Shown piece after piece: positions 49,367-60,032 of a DNA stretch of 64,000 nt (positions are counted from its first letter, which is position 1; the number at the start of each line of letters is the position of its first letter). The stretch is taken from NCBI GenBank assembly GCA_965215615.1, contig OZ244068.1, positions 930,001-994,000 of the forward strand, in the 5' to 3' direction. The translations under genes were made by a program, and so were the position numbers. The stretch is from CBDATA01 sp965215615. GTDB taxonomy: Bacteria; Acidobacteriota; Vicinamibacteria; Marinacidobacterales; Marinacidobacteraceae. Below the pieces are notes generated by a model. It had not been told where the DNA came from. It did not search any database and worked only from the letters and a program-made list of their open reading frames with translations.

Positions 49367-51001
49367 ATGGCCTCCCTGCCCAAGTTCGACTCTCTTCCCG
49401 AGCGGCTGACTGTTTCAGCCTTCTTCGAGCTGTTTGGACGAATCGAACACGAGACCCTGGGCTTCAAGCGGGGAGTTCCGGAGGACATTCTCGACACGAT
49501 TCCGGCGATGGCGATGACCCGGGGCGGCTTGATCGTTCACGGAGTGGATGATCAGCGCAGGGTCGTGGGATGCCCCCTGTCCCAGAACACTCAGGACCGG
49601 ATCAAGCGATTCGCGATGGAATGCGGAGTCGAAGTCCGGGTCCGGCGTCTGCTGGTGGATGCCGTCGAGCTGACGTTGACCCAGGTTCCCGAAGTGGGGG
49701 GCCGGATTGTCACGACTCCCAATGGCCGTTTGTTGCGCCGGGTGGGAGGCGACAGCCAGCCGCTGCGCGGCGATGCCCTGGCTCGATTCGTCAGAACGCA
49801 CGCACAAAGTCCCGGGGAAGAAGAACCGGTACCGAATTTCGGCCCGTCGTCCGTGGATCTGGGTGCGTTGAACCGGGCGCGCGATGCCGATGATCGGCCT
49901 CCGGCAACGCGCCGGCAGGTTGTCCGGGTGCTCGGAGACCTGGGTGTGGGAGAGTCCTCCGCTCCCGGCGCCGGGCTTCCGCGGGCTGCGGTCATCCTCT
50001 TTGCGGAGCGCCCCGATGATTTCATTCCGGGAGCACGCGTCCAGCTCATCCGGCGAGAAGGGATTGGCCCCGGGCCCGGGCCGGTGACGGATCGCGAGGA
50101 GTGTGCCGGCCCACTGGTGGACCTTCTCGACTGCTGTGAACGATTCATTGGACGGCACACCCGCCGCTTCGAGGTCGTAACCGGCCTCCGCCGTCAAGCT
50201 CTTCCGGAGTATCCAGCGCCGGTCGTGCGCGAGGCCATCCTGAACGCGCTCGCGCACCGGGATTATGGCCTCTCGGGTGCCACCGTTGATGTCACCGTCT
50301 GGGACGATCGGCTCGAAGTCCAGAGTCCCGGTTCGTTACCGGGGCACATCACGAAAGACAACATGCGATACGAGCACTACAGCCGGAACCGCAGGATCAT
50401 GCAGATCCTCAAGGGCATGGGGTTGGTCGAGGAGTACGGAGACGGTGTGGATCGGATGTTTGTGGAAATGGAGGCGAGACTGATGGAGCCGCCCCACTTC
50501 ACCGTCACGGCGGATTCCGTCACCGTGACCTTGCGGAACCGGTTCGTCGTCAGCGTGGAGGACCAGGTCTGGCTTTCGCTGATCCGCGAGACGGACCTCA
50601 CCGTGTCGGAACGAAGGATTCTGGTCGAGATCCGGGCTCGAGGTTCGGTGTCTCCGCGGCACGTTCGCGCCCTTCTGCCGGGGGAGGATGCGAAGGCGTT
50701 GCTCGCGGGCGCGGTCGCAAGGGGACTCCTGGTGCGCCGGGGATACCGTGGGGGCTCCCGGTACGAGCTCTCGGATGAGATCGTGCTTCGAGCGGGAGAT
50801 CAGAGCATCGAATCGCAGCGGCGAAAAAGGCAGACGCTGTTCGATGCCATGGACCGGAATGGGAGCATCTCCTCGGTTGACGGTGCGGCGCTGCTCGGCG
50901 AAAGCGTTGTGGCGGTGCGGGGCATGCTGAAGGAAATGCTGCGGTCTGGCGAGGTCCGTGCGCGGGGGAAGACCCGCGGCCGGCGGTATTTCCGGGCGTG
51001 A
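49367..51001 (+). CDS. AlbA/Schlafen-domain ATP-binding putative regulator
   Basis: 544 residues from ATG 49367; a TTG 12 bp earlier is possible. Residues ~20-130 are an AlbA_2 (Schlafen-like) domain: ETLGFKRGVPEDILDTIPAM, GGLIVHGVDDQRRVVGCPLS, LLRRVGGDSQPLRGD. Residues ~260-380 are the GHKL-like ATPase part: PAPVVREAILNALAHRDYGL, DRLEVQSPGSLPGHITKDNM, MGLVEEYGDGVDRMFVEMEA. The C-terminus has two winged-helix-like segments (SERRILVEIRARGSVSPRHV; DAMDRNGSISSVDGAALLGE). Proteins of this type are transcriptional regulators or defence-associated; the task here is unknown. It is bracketed by imperfect ~79-bp direct repeats and palindromes, as if it arrived as a cassette. Confidence 0.82.
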   Translation: MASLPKFDSLPERLTVSAFFELFGRIEHETLGFKRGVPEDILDTIPAMAMTRGGLIVHGVDDQRRVVGCPLSQNTQDRIKRFAMECGVEVRVRRLLVDAVELTLTQVPEVGGRIVTTPNGRLLRRVGGDSQPLRGDALARFVRTHAQSPGEEEPVPNFGPSSVDLGALNRARDADDRPPATRRQVVRVLGDLGVGESSAPGAGLPRAAVILFAERPDDFIPGARVQLIRREGIGPGPGPVTDREECAGPLVDLLDCCERFIGRHTRRFEVVTGLRRQALPEYPAPVVREAILNALAHRDYGLSGATVDVTVWDDRLEVQSPGSLPGHITKDNMRYEHYSRNRRIMQILKGMGLVEEYGDGVDRMFVEMEARLMEPPHFTVTADSVTVTLRNRFVVSVEDQVWLSLIRETDLTVSERRILVEIRARGSVSPRHVRALLPGEDAKALLAGAVARGLLVRRGYRGGSRYELSDEIVLRAGDQSIESQRRKRQTLFDAMDRNGSISSVDGAALLGESVVAVRGMLKEMLRSGEVRARGKTRGRRYFRA

Positions 51002-51003
51002 CC

Positions 51004-51082
51004 GGACAATTGTTGAATCTTTGACTGAATTCGCTCCCGAGGGGCTTTATTGAGTCGAAGATAGCACTATCTTGGAAATCCA
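51004..51082 (+). repeat. Right ~79-bp flanking repeat of the AlbA module
   Basis: Starts GGACAATTGTT three bases past the gene's stop and ends with AAGATAGCACTATCTTGG. The distance from the GGAC start to the AAGATAG core (54 bp) is the same as in the left copy. It has no gene downstream on the plus strand. Confidence 0.7.
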
Positions 51083-51087
51083 GAAGA

Positions 51088-51360
51088 TTACCCGAGCATC
51101 GCGGCGCAGGCCAGGAAGAACAGCCCGATCAGCGAGAAGATCAGGCCGACGATCCCGAGGCCGAGCCCCCACCAACCCATCGCGTTGCCACGAGCCCCGG
51201 CGACCGCGCCGAGGGCGATCGCCGCCGGCCCGAAGAGCAGGCCGAAGAAGAAGAGGGAGAGCAGGCCGAACACCAGCGCCAGGGTGGCGAGCGTGCGGGT
51301 GGAATCGGAGGGAGGCGCAGCGGGCGGAGGAGGCGGCCCGCCGGCGGGGATTTCCGTCAA
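51088..51360 (-). CDS. Small two-helix membrane protein (DUF4190-like)
   Basis: 90 residues: a Pro-rich N-terminus (GGPPPPPAAPPSDSTRT), then two hydrophobic segments (LATLALVFGLLSLFFFGLLF and WWGLGLGIVGLIFSLIGLFF) separated by GAVAGARGNAMG. This resembles DUF4190 proteins, whose function is unknown. It follows the AGCS transporter by 13 bp and may be cotranscribed with it. Confidence 0.75.
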   Translation of the reverse strand: MTEIPAGGPPPPPAAPPSDSTRTLATLALVFGLLSLFFFGLLFGPAAIALGAVAGARGNAMGWWGLGLGIVGLIFSLIGLFFLACAAMLG

Positions 51361-51373
51361 GTCGTGACCCCGG

Positions 51374-52744
51374 TCAGGAATGGATGTCGTACTCCGCCGT
51401 CTTCTTCGCCACCATGCCGCCGAGGAAGAGCAGGCCGATCAGGTTCGGAAAGGCCATGAAGCCGTTCAGCAGGGTGCCGACGTTCCAGACGGTCTCGACG
51501 GTGACGAGGCCGCCGACCAGCAGCAGCGCTACATAGAGCATCCGGTACGGGAAGATGCCCTTCGACCCGAACATGTACTCCCAGCAGGTCTCGCCGTAGT
51601 AGTACCAGCCGATGATGGTCGAAAAGCCGAACAGCAGCGAGCAGATGGCGATCACCACCGGGGCGAAGCCGAAAGTCGTGCTGTAGGCGGCGGCGGTGAG
51701 GTCGCCGCTTGCCGCCTGGTATTCCGCTGCGGTCCAAAGACCCGAGGAAAGGATCGCGAACGCGGTCATGCTGCAGACCACGATGGTGTCCACGAACACC
51801 TCGAAGACACCCACCAGCCCCTGCTGGGCCGGGTGCTTGACCTGGGCGATCCCGTGGGCGATGGGGGCGCTCCCGAGCCCGGCTTCGTTGGAGAGGACAC
51901 CCCGGCTGATGCCGGCGGCGATCGCCTGCTGCACCGACCGGCCGAGGAAGCCACCGGCGGCGGCGTGCGGCGAGAAGGCGTGCGCGAAGATCGTCCCGAG
52001 CACCTCGGGGAGATGGACGAAGTTGACGACCAGGTACGTCACCGCCATGCCCAGATAGATCACGAGCATCGTGGGCACCAGTTTCTCCGCCACCGAGGCG
52101 ATCCGGCTGATGCCGCCGAGCAGCACCGCGCCGACCAGGACGGTGATGACGAGGCCGGGAATCCACGGGTTGAGAGTGATGCCGAAGCCGGCGAACGCCT
52201 CCACCGCGGTGCGGACGATGGTGTTGGATTGCGCCATGTTCCCGGTGCCGAGCAGCGCGGTCGCGGCCCCGAAGACGCAGAACATGAAGGCGAGGACTTT
52301 GGCCACTCCCGGCCAGGGAACGCCTTCGAGGATGTAGTACATCGGGCCGCTCGCGAAATGGCCGTTCGCTTTCCGCACCCGGGTGCTGACTCCGGCCACT
52401 GCCTCGGCGTACTTGGTGGCCATCCCGACGATCGCGGTGACCCACATCCAGAAAATGGCACCCGGGCCGCCGACCAGGATCGCGGTGGCGACCCCGCCGA
52501 TGTTCCCGTTGCCGACGGTCGAGGCGAGCGCGGTGGAGAGCGCCTGGAAGGGAGTGATTTCCCCCTCCGCTCCTTTCTGGTCGTGAGACAGGCCGCGTGC
52601 CACCTGCCGGATCCCGGCCACGAAACCCCGGATCTGGATGAACCCGGTCCGGACTGTCAGATAGAGCCCGCAAATGACCAGCAGGAGGGGCAGGGCGTAC
52701 CACTGGTAGATGGCGCTGGAAGCCCAGGCGAAGAATTCAGGCAT
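51374..52744 (-). CDS. Sodium:alanine/glycine symporter (AGCS family)
   Basis: A 456-residue polytopic transporter with the AGCS signature region ITPFQALSTALASTVGNGNI followed by GGVATAILVGGPGAIFWMWV, plus GPMYYILEG, SRGVLSNEAGLGSAPIAHGI and the late FSTIIGWYYYGETCWEYMFG. It takes up small neutral amino acids with Na+. AGAGG precedes the ATG. Next to an NSS transporter on the same strand, it fits with Na+-coupled nutrient uptake. Confidence 0.94.
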   Translation of the reverse strand: MPEFFAWASSAIYQWYALPLLLVICGLYLTVRTGFIQIRGFVAGIRQVARGLSHDQKGAEGEITPFQALSTALASTVGNGNIGGVATAILVGGPGAIFWMWVTAIVGMATKYAEAVAGVSTRVRKANGHFASGPMYYILEGVPWPGVAKVLAFMFCVFGAATALLGTGNMAQSNTIVRTAVEAFAGFGITLNPWIPGLVITVLVGAVLLGGISRIASVAEKLVPTMLVIYLGMAVTYLVVNFVHLPEVLGTIFAHAFSPHAAAGGFLGRSVQQAIAAGISRGVLSNEAGLGSAPIAHGIAQVKHPAQQGLVGVFEVFVDTIVVCSMTAFAILSSGLWTAAEYQAASGDLTAAAYSTTFGFAPVVIAICSLLFGFSTIIGWYYYGETCWEYMFGSKGIFPYRMLYVALLLVGGLVTVETVWNVGTLLNGFMAFPNLIGLLFLGGMVAKKTAEYDIHS

Positions 52745-52768
52745 GCAAACCTCTTGGGAAGCGGTAGA

Positions 52769-54130
52769 TCAGAACCAGCCGAGAACGTGCTGGATCACGA
52801 TCAGCAGGATGGCGAAGGGAGAAACGAAACGGATCAGAAAGCCCCAGAGCGCCGTGCCCGGAAAGCCTTCCCCGCCCCGGTCGAACTCGGGGCCGGCGGC
52901 CCGGATGCCCCACTTCCACCCGACGAAAAGACAGATGAGTATTCCGCCGAACGGGAGCGCGTTCTCGTTCCACACGTTCACCATCAGGTCGAAGAAGCTC
53001 CCGCCGATGACCGGCAGGTTGGTCAGGAAATCCACCTCCCCGAACGCGAGCGCCGAAGGGATCGCCGCGAGGAAGGTGAATGCGGTGATCCGGAGCACCG
53101 CCTGCTTGCGGGTCCAGCCCCAGCGGTCGATGGCGTGGGAAGTGGGCACTTCGAGCAGCGAGATCGTGGAGGTGAAGGCGGCGACCGCCAGCAGCAGGAA
53201 GAAGGCCGCGCCGAAGACGAGTCCGCCGGGCAGCGTCGCGAAGAGCTGCGGCAGGACCGCGAAGATGAGTCCGGGTCCGCCGGAGGCCGGATCGAAGCCG
53301 GCGATCGAGAAGCCGGCCGGGAAGATGATGAAACCGGCGAGCAGCGCGATCGCGGTGTCGATGCCGACGATCGCGAGTGCCGCCGATTTCACCGGGCTCG
53401 TGCGGTGGAGGTAGCTCCCGTAGGTGATGAGCGCTCCCATGCCGAGACTCAGCGAGAAGAACGCCTGGCCGAGCGCGGCACCCATGATCGTCGGGTCGAG
53501 CACCTTCGAGAAATCGGGCCTCAGGTAGTACTCGAGCCCGGCGGCCGCTCCCGGAAGGGTGACGGCCCGGATCGCGAGGATCACCAGCAGGCCGAGCAGC
53601 ACCGGCATCATGATCCGCGCCGCGCCTTCGATGCCCTTGCGGATCCCGCGGTTCACGCACCAGGCGGTGACCAGCAGGAAGATGCCGGTGAAGACGACGC
53701 TCATCACCCCGTCGCCCGCGATCCGGTTGAAAAGATCGGCGGAATCTCCGGCATCGGCCGCGAGGCCGCCGGTGGTGGCGAGCAGCAGGTAGCGCAGCGT
53801 CCAGCCGGCGATCACCGAGTAGAAGGAGAGGATGAAGACTCCGGCAGAGACCGCGAGCGCGCCGAGCACCCACCAGAAGCGCTGCGGAGTGATGCGGCGC
53901 ACCGCGCCTGCCGGCCCGAGCTGGGCGTAGCGGCCGAGAAGAACCTCGGCGAGAACGATCGGGGTACAGACGACGACGATGCAGAAAAGATAGACCAGTA
54001 CGAAGGCGGCCCCGCCGCCCGCTCCCGCCTGGGTGGGGAACCCCCAGATGTTGCCGAGTCCGACCGCCGAACCGGTGGCGGCGAGGATGAAACCGAGGCG
54101 CGATCCCCAGTTTCCGCGTTCTTGACTCAT
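52769..54130 (-). CDS. Sodium-dependent transporter (NSS/SNF family)
   Basis: A 453-residue LeuT-fold protein. The first helix carries the Na+/substrate motif ATGSAVGLGNIWGFPTQAGA. Further landmarks are FFSLSLGMGALITYGSYLHR and GAAFFLLLAVAAFTSTISLL with the unwound helix 8 region. Substrates are probably amino acids. Its ATG overlaps the stop of the NHL-repeat gene (ATGA), and the AGCS gene follows after 24 bp, giving a three-gene set. Confidence 0.93.
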   Translation of the reverse strand: MSQERGNWGSRLGFILAATGSAVGLGNIWGFPTQAGAGGGAAFVLVYLFCIVVVCTPIVLAEVLLGRYAQLGPAGAVRRITPQRFWWVLGALAVSAGVFILSFYSVIAGWTLRYLLLATTGGLAADAGDSADLFNRIAGDGVMSVVFTGIFLLVTAWCVNRGIRKGIEGAARIMMPVLLGLLVILAIRAVTLPGAAAGLEYYLRPDFSKVLDPTIMGAALGQAFFSLSLGMGALITYGSYLHRTSPVKSAALAIVGIDTAIALLAGFIIFPAGFSIAGFDPASGGPGLIFAVLPQLFATLPGGLVFGAAFFLLLAVAAFTSTISLLEVPTSHAIDRWGWTRKQAVLRITAFTFLAAIPSALAFGEVDFLTNLPVIGGSFFDLMVNVWNENALPFGGILICLFVGWKWGIRAAGPEFDRGGEGFPGTALWGFLIRFVSPFAILLIVIQHVLGWF

Positions 54131-54975
54131 GGTCTGCTCTTCTCCTGTTCAAGCGGGGAGATGGTGCCGTCCAGAGACAGCCGGAAGATGGCTCTCGCGT
54201 GGGCATCGGCGACCAGCAGCGAGCCGTCGCCCGTTCGAGCTATCCCCTGGGGGCTTTGGAGTGGCGCTCCCTCGGCGAATTTCCGGACCCGCCCCTCGGG
54301 GCTGACTGCCCATACGCAGCGGGCGTATCCGTCGGTCACGAAGAAGCCTCCGCCCCCGTCCTGCACGAAGTCGTGGGGGAACTCGAATGGCGACGACTGG
54401 ATCAGCGGCTCGGCGGTTCCGTCCTCGACCCGCAGGATGTTCCGGTCGGTGAGAACGAAGAGGGCGCCGTTTTCTCCGGGCAGGATGGCGCGCCCCGCCT
54501 CGATCTCCGCGAGGTCTTCGATTCCGGTTTCCGAAATCCGCCGCAGCCGCCGCGTCACCCGGTCCACCGTGAGCACCCCGCCGGAAGGCAGAAGCGCCAC
54601 GCCCCAGGGAGTCACGAACTGCTGGTCATCCGGGATCTGCCGGATGTCCCCTTCGGCGCCGATGCGATAGAGCGCCATGGTCGCCGGGTCGCTCGCAACC
54701 AGCGAACCATCCGGGTCGGGAGCGATGTGGCGGATGCCGAAGAGCGGAGTGCGGGGAAGTCCCTCGCCCCGCGCAACCGCCTCGAAGCCCTCGCCCCGCC
54801 AGCGGAGCACCGCCGCTGCTTCGAGATCCGCCACCAGAATGCTTCCGTCAGCGGCTACCGCCACATCCACCGGGTACTCGAGCTCCTGGACAGAGGCGGC
54901 GAGGATCCCGGAGAGGATTGTCCAGACGGCGATGGCGGATAGCAACAGTTCTTCTGGTCGTCGGCCGGCCGTCAC
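54127..54975 (-). CDS. NHL/SMP-30-like beta-propeller protein
   Basis: A 282-residue protein with an N-terminal hydrophobic segment (LLLSAIAVWTILSGILAAS), probably a signal peptide, then repeating propeller blades: YPVDVAVAADGSILVADLEA, VTPWGVALLPSGGVLTVDRV, FPHDFVQDGGGGFFVTDGYA, SPQGIARTGDGSLLVADAHA. The Pxxx-DGxxxVxD rhythm is that of NHL repeats. It could be a periplasmic binding or lactonase-like protein; no catalytic set can be assigned. It is coupled to the NSS transporter gene by a 4-bp overlap. Confidence 0.82.
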   Translation of the reverse strand: MTAGRRPEELLLSAIAVWTILSGILAASVQELEYPVDVAVAADGSILVADLEAAAVLRWRGEGFEAVARGEGLPRTPLFGIRHIAPDPDGSLVASDPATMALYRIGAEGDIRQIPDDQQFVTPWGVALLPSGGVLTVDRVTRRLRRISETGIEDLAEIEAGRAILPGENGALFVLTDRNILRVEDGTAEPLIQSSPFEFPHDFVQDGGGGFFVTDGYARCVWAVSPEGRVRKFAEGAPLQSPQGIARTGDGSLLVADAHARAIFRLSLDGTISPLEQEKSRP

Positions 54976-55137
54976 TCTATCAGCCCGTCACGGCCTCCGG
55001 GTTGGCTTCGGTTTGGTAGAATTCATTCTTCGGGCGCGGCGGAACGCGATACTGGCCGGCGGAGGATCCGCCCACGGGATGCGCGGGACCGGGATGGGTG
55101 GACCGGCGCTCGCCTGTTGCTTCCGGGAGGAGCCATC

Positions 55138-57180
<2,043 letters not shown>

Positions 57181-57216
57181 CGATCCGCCGCCTTCGCCGG
57201 TCGAGGAATCCCGCCG

Positions 57217-58125
57217 GTGAACAAGCTCCTTGCGTTTGCCGCGATCTACCTGATCTGGGGGTCCACCTACCTCGCGATCCGGCTGGGCGTGGAGCACCTG
57301 CCGCCCTTTCTGCTGGCCGGGTGCCGCTTCTTCACCGCCGGGGTGCTGCTGTTCCTCTTCGCCCGGCGGAACACGACACCGTTGACGCGCCGGGAGTGGC
57401 TCGAAGCCGCGGTGGCGGGCCTCTTCTTCTTCACCGTCACGCACGGACTTGGCCACTGGGCGCAAGTGCGGATCCCGTCGGGAACCGCCGCGGTGCTGGT
57501 GGCTACGGTCGCGTTCTGGCTCACCGGACTGGATGCCGCCTTCGTGAGCCGGCGGATGCCGTCGCTGACTTCGATCCTCTGCATCGTCTGCGGCTTTCTC
57601 GGGGTCGTGGTGCTGGTTGCGCCGTGGGAGACCGAAGGAGCGCTCGATCTGGCGGGGGTGGTGGCGCAACTGCTGGCGCCGCTCGCCTGGGCCATCGGCA
57701 GCCTGTGGGCGCGGAGATCCTCCATGCCCCGCGCTCTCCTGCTCTCGGTAGGTGCCCAGAAGATCGTCGGGGGTGGAGTGCTGCTCGGGCTCGCGACCGC
57801 CTCGGGCGACTGGCAGCGGGTGGACTGGAGCGGGCTCGGCTGGCCGACGGCGCTTTTGTTCCTCTACCTCGTCGTCTTCGGGTCGGGAATCGCGTTCCTC
57901 TCGTATTCGTGGCTTCTGAGCCGGGTCGAGCCGGCGCTCGTCGCGACCTACGCCTTCGTGAACCCGCTGGTCGCGATGTTTCTCGGCTGGCTCGTCGTGG
58001 ACGAGGGCATCACCCCCCGGGGGCTGCTCGCCCTCGCGATGATCGTGGTTCCGGTGGCGGTCATGCAATGGCAGGCGGCTACCGCCGGGCAATGGCAGGC
58101 GGCTACTGCCGGGCGTCGCGGATGA
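57217..58125 (+). CDS. EamA/DMT family transporter
   Basis: A 302-residue ten-helix permease: AAIYLIWGSTYLAIRLGVEH at the first helix, two EamA halves (residues ~5-140 and ~150-290), ending FVNPLVAMFLGWLVVDEGIT. Similar proteins (YedA/RhaT-like) export amino acids or other metabolites. GTG start. The last codons contain a perfect-frame duplication (WQAATAGQWQAATAG) and overlap the convergent DnaJ-domain gene by 23 bp. Confidence 0.92.
   Translation: MNKLLAFAAIYLIWGSTYLAIRLGVEHLPPFLLAGCRFFTAGVLLFLFARRNTTPLTRREWLEAAVAGLFFFTVTHGLGHWAQVRIPSGTAAVLVATVAFWLTGLDAAFVSRRMPSLTSILCIVCGFLGVVVLVAPWETEGALDLAGVVAQLLAPLAWAIGSLWARRSSMPRALLLSVGAQKIVGGGVLLGLATASGDWQRVDWSGLGWPTALLFLYLVVFGSGIAFLSYSWLLSRVEPALVATYAFVNPLVAMFLGWLVVDEGITPRGLLALAMIVVPVAVMQWQAATAGQWQAATAGRRG
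58066..58113 (+). repeat. 24-bp tandem duplication at the convergent ends of two genes
   Basis: Two adjacent 24-bp units starting CAATGGCAGGCGGCTAC differ at one base (CCGCCGGG versus TGCCGGG context). The repeat adds eight residues to the DMT transporter and lies where its 3' end overlaps that of the TerB-DnaJ gene, whose stop is in the second copy. Confidence 0.85.
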
Positions 58126-58903
58126 GTCGGTAGGCCTCCTGGATCTCCTGGGTCCGACGGGTGGCCTCCGCCTTCATCTCCTCGGGAAGTCCCTGCGCCG
58201 CCAGCCGGTCGGGGTGGTTCTGGCGCATCAGCCGGCGGTACGTCGTCTTGAGGTCCTCGTCGCTCGCGCCCCGTTCGAGTCCGAGCGCTTCGTAGGCCCG
58301 GTGCAGCTTCGTTTCCGGCGAGGCACCCCTCCGCTGGAATTGCGACGCGGCCATCCGCTCCATCCGGGCCAATTCGGCGGGCGGGAAGCCGAGGCTCCGG
58401 GCGACGTGGTCGAGGATGCGCCGCTCTTCGGGGTGGACGTGGCCGTCCGCCCAGGCCGCCTTGAGCTGGATGTCCATGAAGGCGCGGAGCAGGTTGCGCC
58501 GCCGGCCCACCGTCGTCCGGAGCTGGTCCAGCGCGTCGTTCAGGTCGAAGTCGGGCGACTTTCCCTGATCGAACAGTTGTCCGGCGAGCCGCCGTTCTTC
58601 GGGGCCGAGGCCGAGCCCCTCCATGACCGCCCGCGCGAGCTCCGCCTCTTCCTCGCTGACCCGGCCGTCGGCCTTGGCGATATGACCCATGACTCCGAAG
58701 GTGGCCACGAAGAAGGTGACCCGCCGGATCTCGTTCGGATCTCGTTCGGATCCGGGGGGAGGCGCGCCCCGACGCACCCGCTCCCGCGACTGTCGGTTGC
58801 CGTCGCCGAAGCTCGACCCGAGAGCCGCTCCGAGAAGCGCGCCGAGCGGTCCGCCGAGGGTGAATCCCAGCGTTCCCCCGATGAGAGTGCCCCAAAGGCC
58901 CAT
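58103..58903 (-). CDS. TerB-DnaJ domain protein (DjlA-like co-chaperone)
   Basis: 266 residues: a Gly-rich hydrophobic N-terminus (GTLIGGTLGFTLGGPLGALL), a TerB-like helical domain (~60-190; KADGRVSEEEAELARAVMEG, WADGHVHPEERRILDHVARS), and a C-terminal J domain with the HPD motif (LMRQNHPDRLAAQGLPEEMK). This matches DjlA, a membrane-anchored DnaK partner. It lies 12 bp downstream of the PLP enzyme gene. Confidence 0.92.
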   Translation of the reverse strand: MGLWGTLIGGTLGFTLGGPLGALLGAALGSSFGDGNRQSRERVRRGAPPPGSERDPNEIRRVTFFVATFGVMGHIAKADGRVSEEEAELARAVMEGLGLGPEERRLAGQLFDQGKSPDFDLNDALDQLRTTVGRRRNLLRAFMDIQLKAAWADGHVHPEERRILDHVARSLGFPPAELARMERMAASQFQRRGASPETKLHRAYEALGLERGASDEDLKTTYRRLMRQNHPDRLAAQGLPEEMKAEATRRTQEIQEAYRLIRDARQ

Positions 58904-58915
58904 GAAGCGGGGAGT

Positions 58916-59881
58916 TTACGAAACCGGCCGGTCGAGGAGGGCGCGGAGCCCGTCCGGGCCGATGCTGGCTCCGGTCACGAGCGCCACGCTTAGCCCACGC
59001 TCGGCGACGGGGATCGCCCGGACTCCGGCGGTGGCGAGCGCCCCCGAAGGCTCGGTCACGATCTTCTGCCGGAGCAGGAGATCCCGCGCGCTGTCGAGGG
59101 TTTCTTCGTCGGAAACGAGAACCGTTTCGTCCACGAGGCGGGCAAGAGCCGGAAACAGCTCTTCGGTCAGATAGGGGACCGCGACCCCGTCGCAAACCGT
59201 CTCGCAGGGGGCTGCGACGGCGCGCCCGGCTTCGAGGCTCGCATGAAGGGCGGAGCATCCGGCGGGTTCGACCGCGAAGATCCGGATATCGGGGCGACGA
59301 TTCTTGAGAGCCCCCGCGACTCCCATGAGCAGTCCGCCTCCGCCCACCGGAAGGAAGACCGAATCGAGATCCGCTTCCGCCGCGAGCAACTCCACGGCGA
59401 GGCTTGCGTGTCCCCGGTGCACCGCGGGTTCGATCCAGGGGTGCAGGAAGGCCTCCGGTTCGTGCTCCCAGAGCCGCTCCCGGAGGAATCGGAAGAGTTC
59501 GGAATTCGGAACCAGCCGGGGTTCGCCTCCCGCCGCCCGGAACGCCTCGACCTTGGCCGCGGGCGCAGTCTCCGGGAGCAGGGAACGGGCCGGGACACCG
59601 CGCCGCTTTGCCGCCCAGGCGAGTGCGAGCGCCGTGTTGCCAGCAGAGACGGTGGAGAGTCCGGCGGCGACCGCGTCATCCGGAAGTTGCGAGACCGCTT
59701 CCCAGATCCCGCGCACCTTGAAGGACCCGGTGGGCAGGAGGGTGTCCACCTTCAGCATCAACCCCTCGGCGAGGCCGGGGGTCGGGATCAGCGGACTTGC
59801 CGGAAAGACCCGACGGAGGCGGCGCGCCGCGGCTTCGGCTTCCGCCCAACAGGGGGGCTCGACCGGGTCGGGGACCGACAT
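58916..59881 (-). CDS. Serine/threonine dehydratase-like PLP enzyme
   Basis: A 321-residue fold-type II PLP enzyme with the cofactor lysine in LLPTGSFKVRGIWEAV, the substrate loop VSAGNTALALAWAA, the phosphate-binding GGGGLLMGV and a final GASIGPDG. Family members deaminate threonine/serine or racemise serine. The usual SFKxRGA and SAGNHxQ motifs appear as SFKVRGI and SAGNTAL: the His that often follows SAGN is replaced by Thr, so the substrate may differ. There is no C-terminal regulatory ACT domain. Confidence 0.88.
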   Translation of the reverse strand: MSVPDPVEPPCWAEAEAAARRLRRVFPASPLIPTPGLAEGLMLKVDTLLPTGSFKVRGIWEAVSQLPDDAVAAGLSTVSAGNTALALAWAAKRRGVPARSLLPETAPAAKVEAFRAAGGEPRLVPNSELFRFLRERLWEHEPEAFLHPWIEPAVHRGHASLAVELLAAEADLDSVFLPVGGGGLLMGVAGALKNRRPDIRIFAVEPAGCSALHASLEAGRAVAAPCETVCDGVAVPYLTEELFPALARLVDETVLVSDEETLDSARDLLLRQKIVTEPSGALATAGVRAIPVAERGLSVALVTGASIGPDGLRALLDRPVS

Positions 59882-59926
59882 GGAACCCGGCTATTATCAG
59901 CCCGTGGACCGCGCTGGAGGGGACTG

Positions 59927-60031
59927 GTGAGCGGCTTTCCGGCGAGTGCCTGGATCCTCGCCGCCGTTGCGGTGGTTCCCGGGCTGCTGATCGCTGTCTG
60001 GAACGCCTTTCGGGTTCGTCGGGAAGGCTGA
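59927..60031 (+). CDS. 34-residue membrane peptide preceding an SSS transporter
   Basis: A micro-gene starting at GTG with GGAGG eight bases upstream. It encodes VSGFPASAWILAAVAVVPGL followed by LIAVWNAFRVRREG: one transmembrane helix with a basic tail. Its stop lies 1 bp before the TTG start of the SSS transporter, so the two are coupled, and the transporter's own Shine-Dalgarno is inside it. Such short proteins are known in front of sodium:solute symporters and are thought to be accessory subunits. Confidence 0.75.
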   Translation: MSGFPASAWILAAVAVVPGLLIAVWNAFRVRREG

Positions 60032-60032
60032 C

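Noticed and set aside
51380..54670. A 1096-codon plus-strand open frame
   Set aside because: Shadow of the AGCS, DUF4190-like and NSS genes on the minus strand; composition (Asp/Glu/Arg-rich) is that of antisense GC-rich DNA.
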